Below are positions 1 to 7,835 of a stretch of DNA of 40,144 bases, one piece after another. Below the pieces are notes generated by a model, which saw only the letters and a list, made by a program, of their open reading frames with translations, had not been told where the DNA came from and made no database searches. The translations under genes and the position numbers were made by a program. The DNA is from a virus. How positions within the stretch are numbered: the first letter of the stretch is position 1; every line of letters starts with the position of its first letter. The stretch spans positions 1 through 40,144 of the IMG/VR virus record IMGVR_UViG_3300035181_000722; one strand, written 5' to 3'.

Positions 1-127
1 TCTGCTTTCAAGCGCTCAATCAACAGCTTGGCTGATGCAACGCTAGTATCATTTGCGCGCTCCAATGAGTCTGAAAGCTTGTCAAGCTGATAATGGATAT
101 TCGCAATCTTTCCCATAACTTGCTTTT
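1..127. repeat. Terminal direct repeat, copy 1 (circular closure)
   Basis: Bases 1-127 are identical to 40018-40144. The minus-strand gene starting at 731 reads off the left end and continues in frame from the right end, so the repeat is an assembly overlap of a circular or circularly permuted molecule, not a biological repeat. A 127-base overlap is what a k=127 assembler leaves. The unique genome is about 40,017 bp. Confidence 0.97.
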
Positions 128-731
128 GAAGCAATGAGGCTGAGTCAACAACGCCGGTCAACTGTCTCGTTAGGTCTTCAAAGCTAAATGATGGCTTTTG
201 AGCGGCTGGAATGTTGATGGTCTTGATTTCAACATCAAGGCTTGCTGAGGTGGCTATAGCGTCGGCAAGCGGATTGGATAGCTCTGAAACTCTTGTGGCG
301 TCTGAGTCTGATTCAATGGTTTCAATGAATGTAATTTCTACGTCTTCACCATCTCTCTTGTTTGACTCAATTGCTGAATGTCCGTTTTGGACCTGAACTT
401 GCCAAGAGCCAAGCAATGGATGGACAAGAATTCCCGATGTTGGCTCATTGCACTTCTTTAGGAATTTGACATATGTTTCAGGATATAGGTTAGACCAATT
501 CTCATTTGGTCCGGTCCAAAGGTTGTTGCGGAAATGGGCTTGGACATCAAACACCATTGGATTTCTTCCAGTGTTTTCGACTCTTGCGCCATCAACGTTC
601 GGGAACTTATGGACCGCTAAATCTTGGGAAAAACTTGTCTTGAAGCTCGAAACAGGAAACTGAATGCCTTTGAAGCTAACAGGAGCAAGCTTTGATAAAA
701 TGTCTCTTGGTAATGGAGGTAATGGAGGCAT
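1..731 (-). CDS. DNA circularisation-like baseplate protein, N-terminal part (gene crosses the contig join)
   Basis: Starts at ATG 731, two bases after the tape-measure stop, and runs off the left end. It continues from the right end to a stop at 39801, giving a 315-residue protein on the closed circle. The N-terminal third has the look of the DNA_circ_N family (Mu gp43/N type): HKFPNVDGARVENTGRNP at about residues 44-61, then SGILVHPLLGSWQVQVQ at about 104-120, matching that family's 'GtLvHPtyG' signature. The C-terminus ends with a LysM-like stretch (LASLNPEW, then IPAKTIVRFY). Mu gpN sits in the baseplate hub beside the tape measure, and the neighbours here (tape measure before, gpD-like hub after) agree. 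The name comes from an older idea about genome circularisation; a structural hub role is more likely. Confidence 0.8.
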   Translation of the reverse strand, partial: MPPLPPLPRDILSKLAPVSFKGIQFPVSSFKTSFSQDLAVHKFPNVDGARVENTGRNPMVFDVQAHFRNNLWTGPNENWSNLYPETYVKFLKKCNEPTSGILVHPLLGSWQVQVQNGHSAIESNKRDGEDVEITFIETIESDSDATRVSELSNPLADAIATSASLDVEIKTINIPAAQKPSFSFEDLTRQLTGVVDSASLLQKQVMGKIANIHYQLDKLSDSLERANDTSVASAKLLIERLKA

Positions 732-733
732 GG

Positions 734-2653
734 TTACTGAACTCCTGTAACGATTGGATTGGCAACGCGCCTGACTCCAAATCCTGGTTTGTTGTCTGAT
801 AACGCGTTGGCTAGCTCATAGTTTGACTTAGTTAGCTCATCAACCAACTTTGCATGATCTGAAAGAGCCTTGCTATTCTTGTCAACCGCAACACCAAATG
901 TAAGCCTTTCAACCTCTCCATTGGCGTTCTTCTTTTCTTGAATATCTAGCAATGGAGGTGCGTTCATTGCTGCGATTGCGTCTTGCTGTTGCTTGTCTGC
1001 GATTGCTTTACCTTCCGCATCAAGAGCCGAGTAATGACGTCTTGCGAACGTTGGATCCATTGTTGACATATGAGAAACGAATGAGTTGATGTCTTTTTGT
1101 TCGACTCCTGAGCCTGGAACGTATTTCATTACGCGAAGCATCATTAGGATCAAGTCACCAACTGTCTTGCCTAGTATCTCAAGAATTGGAACCAAATCGT
1201 TCTTGATTATGTTTATGAATCCTGGCATTGCCGCTTTCATGGCTGGCAATATGTCTTTGCGGACAACCTCAGCAACAGGTTCAAACGCCGCGATTAGCTC
1301 GTTTTTCATCTTGTCAAGTTGGGTTGCTGGGTCATTGTCTTTCATGCTCTGAGCTTGTTTGGCTAGCTCGGTTGAGTCTCCATTCATAACGTCAGTTGTT
1401 TCCTTCAAGGCTTTTTCAAAGCCTCTTGAGTCTTCGTTCAAAGACTTCAATAGGAATGAGAAATATTTAGCAGCCTCAGGATCCAAACCAGCCTGTTCAA
1501 GCTTGCCAAGGTCGCCTTTGGTTTTGGTGTTGAGCATCTTTAGGATTTGCTCGGAACCAATCAAGTTGCCGTTGGTATCTGTGTACTTTGAACCGGCTGT
1601 TCCAAGGTGTTGCTTGATGGCGATGAATGCATGATTTTGCGAGCTTGCCGCCTCCTCGGTTGATGAAAAGCTTTTCTTTGCAACAGATAGAAGACCAACC
1701 AAAGCGGTTGAGTTTGCGTTCTTTGCGTCCGCTGAATCTCCCCCAAACAATGAGCTTGCCTGAGTTGCTTTACCGCCAATGTTGAACAATTCACCCGCTG
1801 ATATGGATGACGTCTTTTGCTTTACCTTGGTTATCATTGCGTTCAAATGCGCTTCCATTTGGTCTTGCGAAGCGTTTGGATTCTTCTGCCATTCATTTTG
1901 AAGGAATGCAGCCGTTTTGCTTGGGTCGAATCCAAGAGCTAGCTTGGCATCAATACCCATCTTGGTTGCGAATTTCGCCTTGTCAGGATCGCCAAAGTTC
2001 TCAACGGCTTTCTGAAGAATTGCCGTTACTTCCTGTTGGCTCTGTCCTGAGTCTTTGGATTGGTCAATTATGAACTTGTGAAGCTCGCTTGCGGTTGCTG
2101 AACCTCCAAGCTGATTGGATATCTGTTGAGCCGAGCGACCAACTTCTAACGCTGGTTTGATGACATCATTAAGCAGATATCCGCCGAATTGAGTAAGCGC
2201 GGCACCCGCTGCAATCGCAGCAGCAGCAAGACCGGCGATTGCCGCCGCTCCCATGGCTGAGGAGATACCCGCTTCCGCCTCTGAGGCGCCCGCTTTGCCA
2301 CCTATGGAGCTTCCGCCGCTTGATCCGCCTCCTGACTTACCGAGGAAGGAACCGACGCGCCTTGCGTGTTCCTTGTGCGCCGCTTCGCGCTTCTTTAGCT
2401 CGGCAAGCTCTTTCTTGGTTTCCGCATCAAGAGACTTTGCTAGTTCCTCTCCAACTCCTTTGGCAAGCTTTGCTTTCCATTTAGCCTCATCAGCATAAGC
2501 GTTGGAACGATCCTTGACCGCTGTTTTAGTCGCGTTGGTCATAGCCTTCTCAGCATTTAATACGCTGTCTTGGATGGACTTGAATGCGGCTTTCATTTCG
2601 GCTAAGCCGTTAACTCTAAACGCAATCTCCAACGCTGGTAATTGTTGTGCCAT
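734..2653 (-). CDS. Tail tape measure protein
   Basis: 639 residues. Sets tail length and is threaded inside the tail tube. The N-terminal 100 residues are charged and helical. They are followed by a Gly/Ser linker at about 102-125 and a very Ala/Gly-rich hydrophobic segment at about 130-165 (AAAIAGLAAAAIAAGAAL), typical of tape measures. Later parts are helical with a further hydrophobic stretch near 480-510. Its position between the tail assembly chaperone and the DNA_circ/hub genes is the standard myovirus order. The length is short compared with many phages, predicting a fairly short tail (about 95 nm at 1.5 angstrom per residue). Start ATG 2653 overlaps the stop of the preceding HNH gene as TAATG. 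Confidence 0.92.
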   Translation of the reverse strand: MAQQLPALEIAFRVNGLAEMKAAFKSIQDSVLNAEKAMTNATKTAVKDRSNAYADEAKWKAKLAKGVGEELAKSLDAETKKELAELKKREAAHKEHARRVGSFLGKSGGGSSGGSSIGGKAGASEAEAGISSAMGAAAIAGLAAAAIAAGAALTQFGGYLLNDVIKPALEVGRSAQQISNQLGGSATASELHKFIIDQSKDSGQSQQEVTAILQKAVENFGDPDKAKFATKMGIDAKLALGFDPSKTAAFLQNEWQKNPNASQDQMEAHLNAMITKVKQKTSSISAGELFNIGGKATQASSLFGGDSADAKNANSTALVGLLSVAKKSFSSTEEAASSQNHAFIAIKQHLGTAGSKYTDTNGNLIGSEQILKMLNTKTKGDLGKLEQAGLDPEAAKYFSFLLKSLNEDSRGFEKALKETTDVMNGDSTELAKQAQSMKDNDPATQLDKMKNELIAAFEPVAEVVRKDILPAMKAAMPGFINIIKNDLVPILEILGKTVGDLILMMLRVMKYVPGSGVEQKDINSFVSHMSTMDPTFARRHYSALDAEGKAIADKQQQDAIAAMNAPPLLDIQEKKNANGEVERLTFGVAVDKNSKALSDHAKLVDELTKSNYELANALSDNKPGFGVRRVANPIVTGVQ

Positions 2654-3150
2654 TATGCAACCTCATTCAATGCGGCAAATTCGCCAAACAACTCAATAGC
2701 CTTTTTGTTGTATGCTATAGCTGCTTCATTTGCTGTCTTGTAACTTCCAATATAGTGTTGTTTTCCGTTGTTACCAATATGTGCGTAAAACGTTCCGCTT
2801 GGTCGCATGTGTACGCCTTTAAAACCAGATTTGTTTGTCTTGAAAAGGTTTGCCTGATTCTGAGTCCTGGTTGCTTCTCTAAGATTTGAAATGCGGTTAT
2901 CTTGCTTGTCTCTGTTTATGTGGTCAATTTCATTCGCAAATGAGCCATGAACAAACAACCAAGCCAATCTATGAACACTGATTCTATGCGTCTTCTTGTT
3001 GTGCCAAATATCAACCACTAGATATGACTTGCCTGCAACAGCATTGTTTGTGCGTTCATATCCAACCGCCTTGCCTGATTTCTTATTTGTCACGATTCCG
3101 GTGGTGCTGTCGTATATGTATTTTTCTTTTATTGTGTCGTCAAGTGTCAT
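2653..3150 (-). CDS. HNH homing endonuclease with AP2 DNA-binding domain
   Basis: 165 residues. The HNH nuclease core lies at about 55-95: HRLAWLFVHG, then EIDHINRDKQDNRISNLREA, giving the His, Asp-His and Asn residues of the His-Me finger. An AP2-type DNA-binding domain follows at about 108-164 (SGFKGVH...YIGSYKTANEAAIAYN...LFGEFA). This architecture is known for free-standing phage homing endonucleases. It sits between the tail chaperone and tape-measure genes, 20 bases after the former and sharing TAATG with the latter, so it interrupts no gene. A paralogue lies at 19977-20486; both end in nearly the same KAIELFGEFA motif. Confidence 0.93.
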   Translation of the reverse strand: MTLDDTIKEKYIYDSTTGIVTNKKSGKAVGYERTNNAVAGKSYLVVDIWHNKKTHRISVHRLAWLFVHGSFANEIDHINRDKQDNRISNLREATRTQNQANLFKTNKSGFKGVHMRPSGTFYAHIGNNGKQHYIGSYKTANEAAIAYNKKAIELFGEFAALNEVA

Positions 3151-3170
3151 GCTGGCTCTATATCGGTTGG

Positions 3171-3868
3171 TTATTTTCTTAGGTATGGGTAACGCTGGTA
3201 AAGCTTCTCTCTTACGAAATTTGCTTCTTCCGCTGATTCGCTCAAATCCGTTGGCTTGTTGACAGGCTCATTTATGGAGTTGATGAATCGTCTTGCGGCA
3301 AGCTTGATAAGGAATTGGATGTCTGTGATTTGGAAAGCTGATTGACCAAATAGATCACTAACGCTATCAACTGAACCGGCGTAGCAGAACCTAAAAAATC
3401 GGTCTTTCCTCCTGCTATGATCCTTTGGATCCATGCCTCCATTTCAGCTTCCGTCAACTGACTTATCCAAGGTCCAAGCTTTGATTGGACCATTACGTAT
3501 TGGTTGATAAGCGTGGCAATTTCATCCTGAGTCAAATACTCCAAGACGTCTTTTGAGGTTCTGAAGAATGGCTTATCCAATTCCTCAGGCATGCGACAAG
3601 CCTTAGAAAGCAACTCAGCCGAACGTTGCAAGAAATAGACTTCCGTTTCATCGGTCTTGGTTCCGCCTTCAAGCTTGCCAAGCAACTTATCAGCTTTTCT
3701 CAAAGCCTCGGCTTGCGCGCTAATTGACTCCTGTTGAGTCAGAATCCAAATCGCAACATCGAATTTCTGGTTTCTAATGCTGCATTCGACCAATTCAAAC
3801 GGTCTTGGTAACTGTGTAATCTTTGCGAAAAACTCATGTGGTTTATCCGCTGTTGATTGGTTGCTCAT
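3171..3868 (-). CDS. Tail assembly chaperone, -1 frameshifted long product (gpGT-like)
   Basis: Long form made when ribosomes slip -1 at TTTTTTA (3392-3398), inside the chaperone gene that starts at 3868. The 0 frame reads GAT TTT TTA; after slipping the frame is TTT TTT AGG and continues about 75 codons to a stop at 3171, ending ...REKLYQRYPYLRK. In lambda-like and Mu-like phages the short G-type and rarer fused GT-type products coat the tape measure and recruit tube subunits. The shifted reading frame overlaps the end of the short product and fills the space up to the HNH gene, as expected. Frameshifting is inferred from the slippery site, frame and synteny. Confidence 0.85.
3272..3868 (-). 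CDS. Tail assembly chaperone, short product (gpG-like)
   Basis: 198 residues from ATG 3868. This start has AAAGGAA six bases upstream; a longer reading frame begins at 3907 but has no ribosome site and would add an unlikely leader. Mostly helical and polar (MSNQSTADKPHEFFAKI...). It lies downstream of sheath and tube and upstream of the tape measure, the conserved location of the chaperone pair. It is not a virion component in known systems. A terminator-like hairpin (3891-3920) lies between its start and the tube gene, which may reduce its expression relative to sheath and tube. Confidence 0.85.
   Translation of the reverse strand: MSNQSTADKPHEFFAKITQLPRPFELVECSIRNQKFDVAIWILTQQESISAQAEALRKADKLLGKLEGGTKTDETEVYFLQRSAELLSKACRMPEELDKPFFRTSKDVLEYLTQDEIATLINQYVMVQSKLGPWISQLTEAEMEAWIQRIIAGGKTDFLGSATPVQLIALVIYLVNQLSKSQTSNSLSSLPQDDSSTP
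3392..3413 (-). promoter_or_regulatory. Programmed -1 frameshift signal: slippery heptamer with upstream Shine-Dalgarno stimulator
   Basis: On the minus strand AGGAGG (3408-3413) is followed after nine bases by TTTTTTA (3392-3398). The heptamer is in the correct register (T TTT TTA) for tandem -1 slippage into the frame that stays open to 3171. An internal Shine-Dalgarno about ten bases upstream stimulates -1 shifting in E. coli dnaX, so both elements are of a known kind. Confidence 0.85.
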
Positions 3869-3890
3869 ATTTGTTCCTTTTACAAACGAG

Positions 3891-3920
3891 AAAAGGCGGA
3901 ATCCCACGAGAGGATCCGCC
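3891..3920 (-). terminator. Terminator or attenuator hairpin before the tail chaperone gene
   Basis: Minus-strand GGCGGATCC (3912-3920) pairs with GGATTCCGCC (3895-3904), with one bulged T and a seven-base loop, followed by TTTT. The short T-tract suggests partial rather than full termination. It lies between the tube and chaperone genes, so it could lower expression of chaperone, tape measure and baseplate genes relative to the many-copy sheath and tube. Confidence 0.55.
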
Positions 3921-3940
3921 GTTTGCTCTCATCATTTGTT

Positions 3941-3970
3941 CATGATGATATGTATTGATATGCAGTGATA
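3941..3970 (-). promoter_or_regulatory. Phased 10-bp repeat element, site A
   Basis: Three contiguous 10-bp units on the minus strand: TATCACTGCA, TATCAATACA, TATCATCATG. Same pattern as sites B, C, D, E and G. Located between the tail tube stop and the chaperone start, upstream of the 3891-3920 hairpin. A possible promoter (TATAAC at 3995-4000) lies just upstream. Function as operator or promoter is inferred. Confidence 0.6.
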
Positions 3971-3993
3971 TGGAACTGAAAGACGCTGTTAGG

Positions 3994-4368
3994 TTATACC
4001 CAATCAGCTATTTCGCCAACGAATGACAAGGATAACTTGGATTCTGAATTGACAGCGTGGTTCAAGTCATCAGTATCAAAGAAGCCTTTGGTTGTTAGAG
4101 TCACACCAGCGGCGAATAAAGTAAGCTCATGAACCTCTTGGTTCTTGATTGCTTTTCCAGCGTTGAACTCGAAACCAGCAGCGGGAACGGCTGATTCAAT
4201 TGAGATTTCAAGCATTGGGGAACCGGGAGAACGACCGGCAAAGCCTTTGGCTACGGTAAAGACGTTGTTCGCGCCTGACTTGCGAGCAACCTTTACGGAA
4301 GCTTCTTCAGATAATAAGGTTCCGTCTAAGTAAACCTCTACTTTGGTATATTGTTGTAAATTGGACAT
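3994..4368 (-). CDS. Tail tube protein
   Basis: 124 residues, beta-rich. Forms the inner tube of the contractile tail, through which DNA passes. Features: an N-terminal YTKVEVYLDGTLL strand, a central basic segment, and a Gly/Asp-rich C-terminus ending GFFDTDDLNHAVNSES...EIADWV. Length and position directly downstream of the sheath match Mu gpM-type tube proteins. The start (ATG 4368) has AAGGATCC just upstream. Very few cysteines and a compact size fit a virion protein made in high copy. Confidence 0.85.
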   Translation of the reverse strand: MSNLQQYTKVEVYLDGTLLSEEASVKVARKSGANNVFTVAKGFAGRSPGSPMLEISIESAVPAAGFEFNAGKAIKNQEVHELTLFAAGVTLTTKGFFDTDDLNHAVNSESKLSLSFVGEIADWV

Positions 4369-4383
4369 ATGTTTGGATCCTTA

Positions 4384-4401
4384 AGTTAAGCTAAGTGTTA
4401 G
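4384..4401 (-). repeat. Leader repeat shared by tube and sheath genes, copy 1
   Basis: The gap between sheath and tube carries GTTAAGCTAAGTGTTA (plus-strand reading), nearly identical to GTTAAGCTAAGGTGTTA at 5925-5941 just before the sheath gene. Each begins with the TAA stop of the preceding gene. The repeat may be a translation-enhancing or RNA-processing leader for the two most abundant tail proteins. Confidence 0.5.
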
Positions 4402-5912
4402 GCTATCTGGTCAACGACTGTTCCGATTTGGTCTAGAATGTCGGCAGTTTGTAATGGAATTCTTGAAGTTAATCTTGTGCGTGGGGTTGTTTCTCTTTGA
4501 ACAGCCATATTCGCGACAACAACGTCAGGATTTTGGACAAGATCATTTGCTGCGAATTCAAAGACAAGCTTGGATAAAAGAGCCTTTAAAACTCTTGGAG
4601 TAACAACGTTTGGTCCTGGCGTTTGCTGTCCACGTTGTGGATCGTCGCCAACCTGTTTACCTGCTAATTGAAGCGCAATCTTTGCCTGAGCCGCATCAGC
4701 GAATAAATCACAAATTGTTACCTTGTGACTGTCTCTGATTCTGTAGTCAGGAGTTGAAGTAGAGTTGATGTAGGAAGTAACGCGCTTGACGATGTATGTT
4801 GAACCGTTTGCGTTTGTTCCGATTGGGGTTACGCCTGAGTTAAGAGCCGCTAAAACCTGTACTCTTGTTGGAGGTGTAATGTTTCTTGGTGCGGTCAATC
4901 TCCAATATGGTCTTGAAGATGGATCGTTTCCGTATGAGTCAAAGTTCAATGTTGGAACCGTTGAAGCCTCTTCAAGAGAAACAGCAGCGGCGAATTGAGC
5001 GGCAACCTCGGCTGGCGTGACGTCTCCCGATGGAAGACAAGCCACCTCAACGCGAGGATTGTTGATGACAGCGGCAATGGCACCCGCTGCTGATAAAGAG
5101 GCTGTTGAGCCGCTTAGAACGCGCTGGCGAATTCCAGTGATTGGAGCCGCTTGGCTAGCAACCTGAGCTTGGACAAGACCAAGGTTTGTTGAATCGTCAC
5201 AAGCTGGAACAATGTAATAGAAACGTCTTGGAAGAATCGTTGCTAATGCGTTGGTGAATACGTCAGCAGCTCCACCGCTGGTTAATGCTGTTGATGCTGT
5301 TGGAGAAACTGTTACGCCTGAGGAAGTTGGAAGCATTTGACCAGAAATCTTAATGCTGTTTCCACGTAAACCTTTCTGCTTTGCCGTAAGAGTAATGACT
5401 CCCAATGAAGCCGTTGCGCTTACTGGTAAATCGGAACGCCCATTGATGTTGATAACAGCGTTTGCGGCTTGGGTAGTTACGTTGTCTCCTGTTACGATTG
5501 AGGTATCAACGAAATCGTCACCAACGAAGATTCTAAGAGTTGCGTTGGCTGTTGCTGTTCCTACAACCGTAATGGTTCCTGTTGCTTGTGCTCCTGCTGA
5601 TTCGGCAACAGCAATCGCGTAAACTGAGGTTGATGCGTTTACGGCTGTTACGCGCTTATACATTCTGTAAAGCTCTGAACCTACGCCGAATAAATCAACT
5701 GCGTCCTGTAAAGAGGTAAGTGCGGTTGCTGTATCTGGACCGTAAACAACGGTATCTGCTGTTGCTGAACCTGCTGATAACTTGTTACCCATCAAAAGAA
5801 TTGAATAGGTAGAACCTGAACCAGCGGCTTGTCCCGCTGCGAAATTGATTTGGATGTAAGATCCTGGAACTACATCGTTTGATGATAATCCTGTTAATGG
5901 TATTGATGGCAT
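4398..5912 (-). CDS. Contractile tail sheath protein
   Basis: 504 residues. Polymerises around the tube and contracts on infection. The N-terminus (MPSIPLTGLSSNDVVPGSYIQINF) is typical of Mu gpL-type sheaths. There is a long beta-rich insertion of Thr/Ala/Val around 100-200, and a conserved C-terminal segment with the DSHKVTICD...ALQLAGKQVGDDPQRGQQTPGP region. Followed directly by the tube gene and preceded by the DUF2635-like gene, as in Mu. This is the clearest evidence that the phage has a contractile tail. Confidence 0.95.
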   Translation of the reverse strand: MPSIPLTGLSSNDVVPGSYIQINFAAGQAAGSGSTYSILLMGNKLSAGSATADTVVYGPDTATALTSLQDAVDLFGVGSELYRMYKRVTAVNASTSVYAIAVAESAGAQATGTITVVGTATANATLRIFVGDDFVDTSIVTGDNVTTQAANAVININGRSDLPVSATASLGVITLTAKQKGLRGNSIKISGQMLPTSSGVTVSPTASTALTSGGAADVFTNALATILPRRFYYIVPACDDSTNLGLVQAQVASQAAPITGIRQRVLSGSTASLSAAGAIAAVINNPRVEVACLPSGDVTPAEVAAQFAAAVSLEEASTVPTLNFDSYGNDPSSRPYWRLTAPRNITPPTRVQVLAALNSGVTPIGTNANGSTYIVKRVTSYINSTSTPDYRIRDSHKVTICDLFADAAQAKIALQLAGKQVGDDPQRGQQTPGPNVVTPRVLKALLSKLVFEFAANDLVQNPDVVVANMAVQRETTPRTRLTSRIPLQTADILDQIGTVVDQIA

Positions 5913-5922
5913 TTAGATTCCT

Positions 5923-5941
5923 GTCGTTAAGCTAAGGTGTT
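5923..5941 (-). repeat. Leader repeat shared by tube and sheath genes, copy 2
   Basis: GTTAAGCTAAGGTGTTA (plus-strand reading, 5925-5941) in the short gap before the sheath gene. It matches 4386-4401 with a single extra G. See the copy in front of the tube gene. Confidence 0.5.
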
Positions 5942-6203
5942 ATTCGGATTTCAAGGCGTCATGGTCAACAACAAACGTTACTTGGCATTTGTCGGCTGTT
6001 TCTTTATCGGCTGGTATTAGGTCGCCATCTCTGACAGCGGCTCGGTATTCGGCTGTTTCTGCAACCTCAAATACATCGTCAACAACAACCCAGTTTGAAA
6101 CAGACTCATCAAATTTCTTACCTACGAATCTCTTGGGCATTGCTTGGAATGCCTCAAAAACTGGAACATGGGAGGTTGGTATCGCGCGGACTTTTAAACT
6201 CAT
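5940..6203 (-). CDS. DUF2635-like small tail protein (Mu gp38 position)
   Basis: 87 residues from ATG 6203. This start has AAGGAAA seven bases upstream; a longer frame would overlap the preceding gene. The C-terminal half (VPxx-like WVVVDDVFEVAETAEY, then RAAVRDGDLIPAD) resembles the DUF2635 signature, which ends '..YY.R.i.dGDL'. In Mu the equivalent gene sits immediately upstream of the sheath, as here. Its function is unknown; it is probably needed for tail assembly. Confidence 0.65.
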   Translation of the reverse strand: MSLKVRAIPTSHVPVFEAFQAMPKRFVGKKFDESVSNWVVVDDVFEVAETAEYRAAVRDGDLIPADKETADKCQVTFVVDHDALKSE

Positions 6204-6213
6204 ATTGATTTCC

Positions 6214-6930
6214 TTATTGGTTAGTCTTGAAATCCACGACATCAGCCAATGTTGATGCTTGTGAATCTGCCAAATCTTCGTTGATGTCTGTTCCTGTCAA
6301 GTTGTCGAATGCTCCCGATACAGGTAACTTGGTTTCAGTTACGTTGATATCCATTGCGACCGTTGGGAAATATAGGCTTGTCTTATCGTTTGGGATGTTT
6401 CCGAAAGCTCGGTTTGCTACGCTGATTGATGCGACGTTGCAGGTTTTCCAAACTTGTTCGCCTGAGTTGTAGTATCCATCAAATCCAATCTCTGTTCTGT
6501 TCTTCAATGTGTCTGAAACACCTTTGAGAATCGGTTGGAGACGTTCGTATTGGGCTGGCGATAAAGGAGGAAGAATCCAAAGAGCCTTCCATACCGATGA
6601 GCCTTGGTAATACTGAATTGAATGTTCTGTGAAATCCTCTGTTGTCCTGAATACGGATAAGATTGGAAATTTGAAGCTTTCTTCTAGGTTGAAGACGAAT
6701 GGATCGTATGGGAGTTTGGATCCAACCAATGAGCTTGAAATGGTTGTCAAGCCCGCTGTTGTTGCTTCTGCTGTCCATCTCTGTAACAAGTAGGTATCAA
6801 GAACAGATTTGAAGAATTCTAATGTTATGTATATTGGGAAATCAGCGTCTCTCAAAAGAGAGTTTGAGGAATACCCATCAAGCGGATAGATGGCTGAGCC
6901 GAATGCGAATGTCTGTGATTCTTTGCTCAT
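6214..6930 (-). CDS. Putative tail terminator / completion protein
   Basis: 238 residues from ATG 6930, which overlaps the preceding stop as ATGA; an extended frame to 7035 is less likely. No strong motif. It holds a mixed alpha/beta core with FPILSVFRTTEDFTEHS and a following LWILPPLSPAQYERLQPIL helix. Position between the HK97-gp10-like neck protein and the DUF2635/sheath genes corresponds to the Mu gp37 slot, where tail terminators cap the tube. The assignment rests mainly on synteny. Confidence 0.5.
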   Translation of the reverse strand: MSKESQTFAFGSAIYPLDGYSSNSLLRDADFPIYITLEFFKSVLDTYLLQRWTAEATTAGLTTISSSLVGSKLPYDPFVFNLEESFKFPILSVFRTTEDFTEHSIQYYQGSSVWKALWILPPLSPAQYERLQPILKGVSDTLKNRTEIGFDGYYNSGEQVWKTCNVASISVANRAFGNIPNDKTSLYFPTVAMDINVTETKLPVSGAFDNLTGTDINEDLADSQASTLADVVDFKTNQ

Positions 6931-7382
6931 GATATTACCGTTGCCACCGTGAAAAATAGGTTGTTGTAAAGGACGTTTGGAAGAACGGTTGCCATATTCG
7001 TAAAGAATGGTCTTGGTGCGGCGGCTCTTACCCACTTTCTGAAAAAGACTTGACCGTCAATTTCAAACCTGAGCGCTTTGGCTTTGGTTGGGTATATCTT
7101 GCCACCGCCCGGATCGTTTCCGTAATTTACGTAATTGCCATAAAAGATGCCTTGTGCGTTCTTCGCATTGGCTGAAACGATTCTTTCAAAGGCTGTTCCT
7201 GAAACTTGGAACTTGATTGAGCTTGTGAGCTTGCCTGTTCTGTTCTTGAAAAGTCCTGAACTCTTGGCGATTTGAACAGCTTGTTCACCAGCCTTGTTGA
7301 GTCCTTGTTGTGCGGCTCCTGGTAACTTGTCGGCAATCTCATTTAACTTTGCCAAAAATGCTGAGGAGTCCATTTCAATCAT
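6927..7382 (-). CDS. HK97 gp10-like neck / tail completion protein
   Basis: 151 residues. The N-terminal helix (SSAFLAKLNEIADKLPGAAQQGLNKAGEQAVQIAK) is followed by NRTGKLTSSIKFQV, which matches the 'tGrLrnSi' signature of the HK97-gp10 family. The later KAKALRFEIDGQVFFRKWVRAAAPRPFF matches that family's 'alrF...g..vf.k.V....prPF' ending. Members act at the head-tail joint. ATGA overlaps join it to both neighbours. Confidence 0.82.
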   Translation of the reverse strand: MIEMDSSAFLAKLNEIADKLPGAAQQGLNKAGEQAVQIAKSSGLFKNRTGKLTSSIKFQVSGTAFERIVSANAKNAQGIFYGNYVNYGNDPGGGKIYPTKAKALRFEIDGQVFFRKWVRAAAPRPFFTNMATVLPNVLYNNLFFTVATVIS

Positions 7383-7834
7383 GGCTGTTGAGCCGTTCTT
7401 CTAATGACTATTTTGTAAGTCAAGTTGGAATGAACGTCTTGGTCAACCTTGACGAAAAAGGATCCTGTTGGCTCAAAGCCATTACCAGTTACCTTGAAGT
7501 AGATTTCAGCGGGGTTGACGCCATCGTCTGAGGAGAAATCTGAGATATTGAATCCGCCTCCTGAGAAACTTGGAGTGAGCGTCAAGCGATAATCGCCTTC
7601 CGCGAACTTCCCAGCCGAGGCGAGAACCTCGCGAGAGGAGAGGCGTTCAAGCCTTGGGTTCTGTCCCCCAACCGTGAGAGCGGTTGACGTTGTGGTTGAG
7701 GTTCCCAACCCAACGCGTTCGCCTGTCCAAGTTCTCTTGATGACGCTGACAGCGAATGGTCTGAGATTCAGTTGACCGGGAATGCCTCTAACTGAGTCAA
7801 TCACAGCCTTTAAGCTTGCTGGTAAATCTGCCAT
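7379..7834 (-). CDS. Putative head-tail connector (stopper-like) protein
   Basis: 151 residues, beta-rich. Begins with a short helix (LPASLKAVIDSVRGIPGQL), then repeated strands with a long Thr/Ser stretch (VGLGTSTTTSTALTVGG). Position, size and beta-barrel-like pattern fit a stopper or joining protein between the adaptor and the tail terminator. No family-specific motif is visible to me. Confidence 0.45.
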   Translation of the reverse strand: MADLPASLKAVIDSVRGIPGQLNLRPFAVSVIKRTWTGERVGLGTSTTTSTALTVGGQNPRLERLSSREVLASAGKFAEGDYRLTLTPSFSGGGFNISDFSSDDGVNPAEIYFKVTGNGFEPTGSFFVKVDQDVHSNLTYKIVIRRTAQQP

Positions 7835-7835
7835 T

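Noticed and set aside
1-127. Biological long terminal repeats
   Set aside because: The repeat length fits an assembler overlap and a gene is continuous across it, so it is a circular closure artefact.
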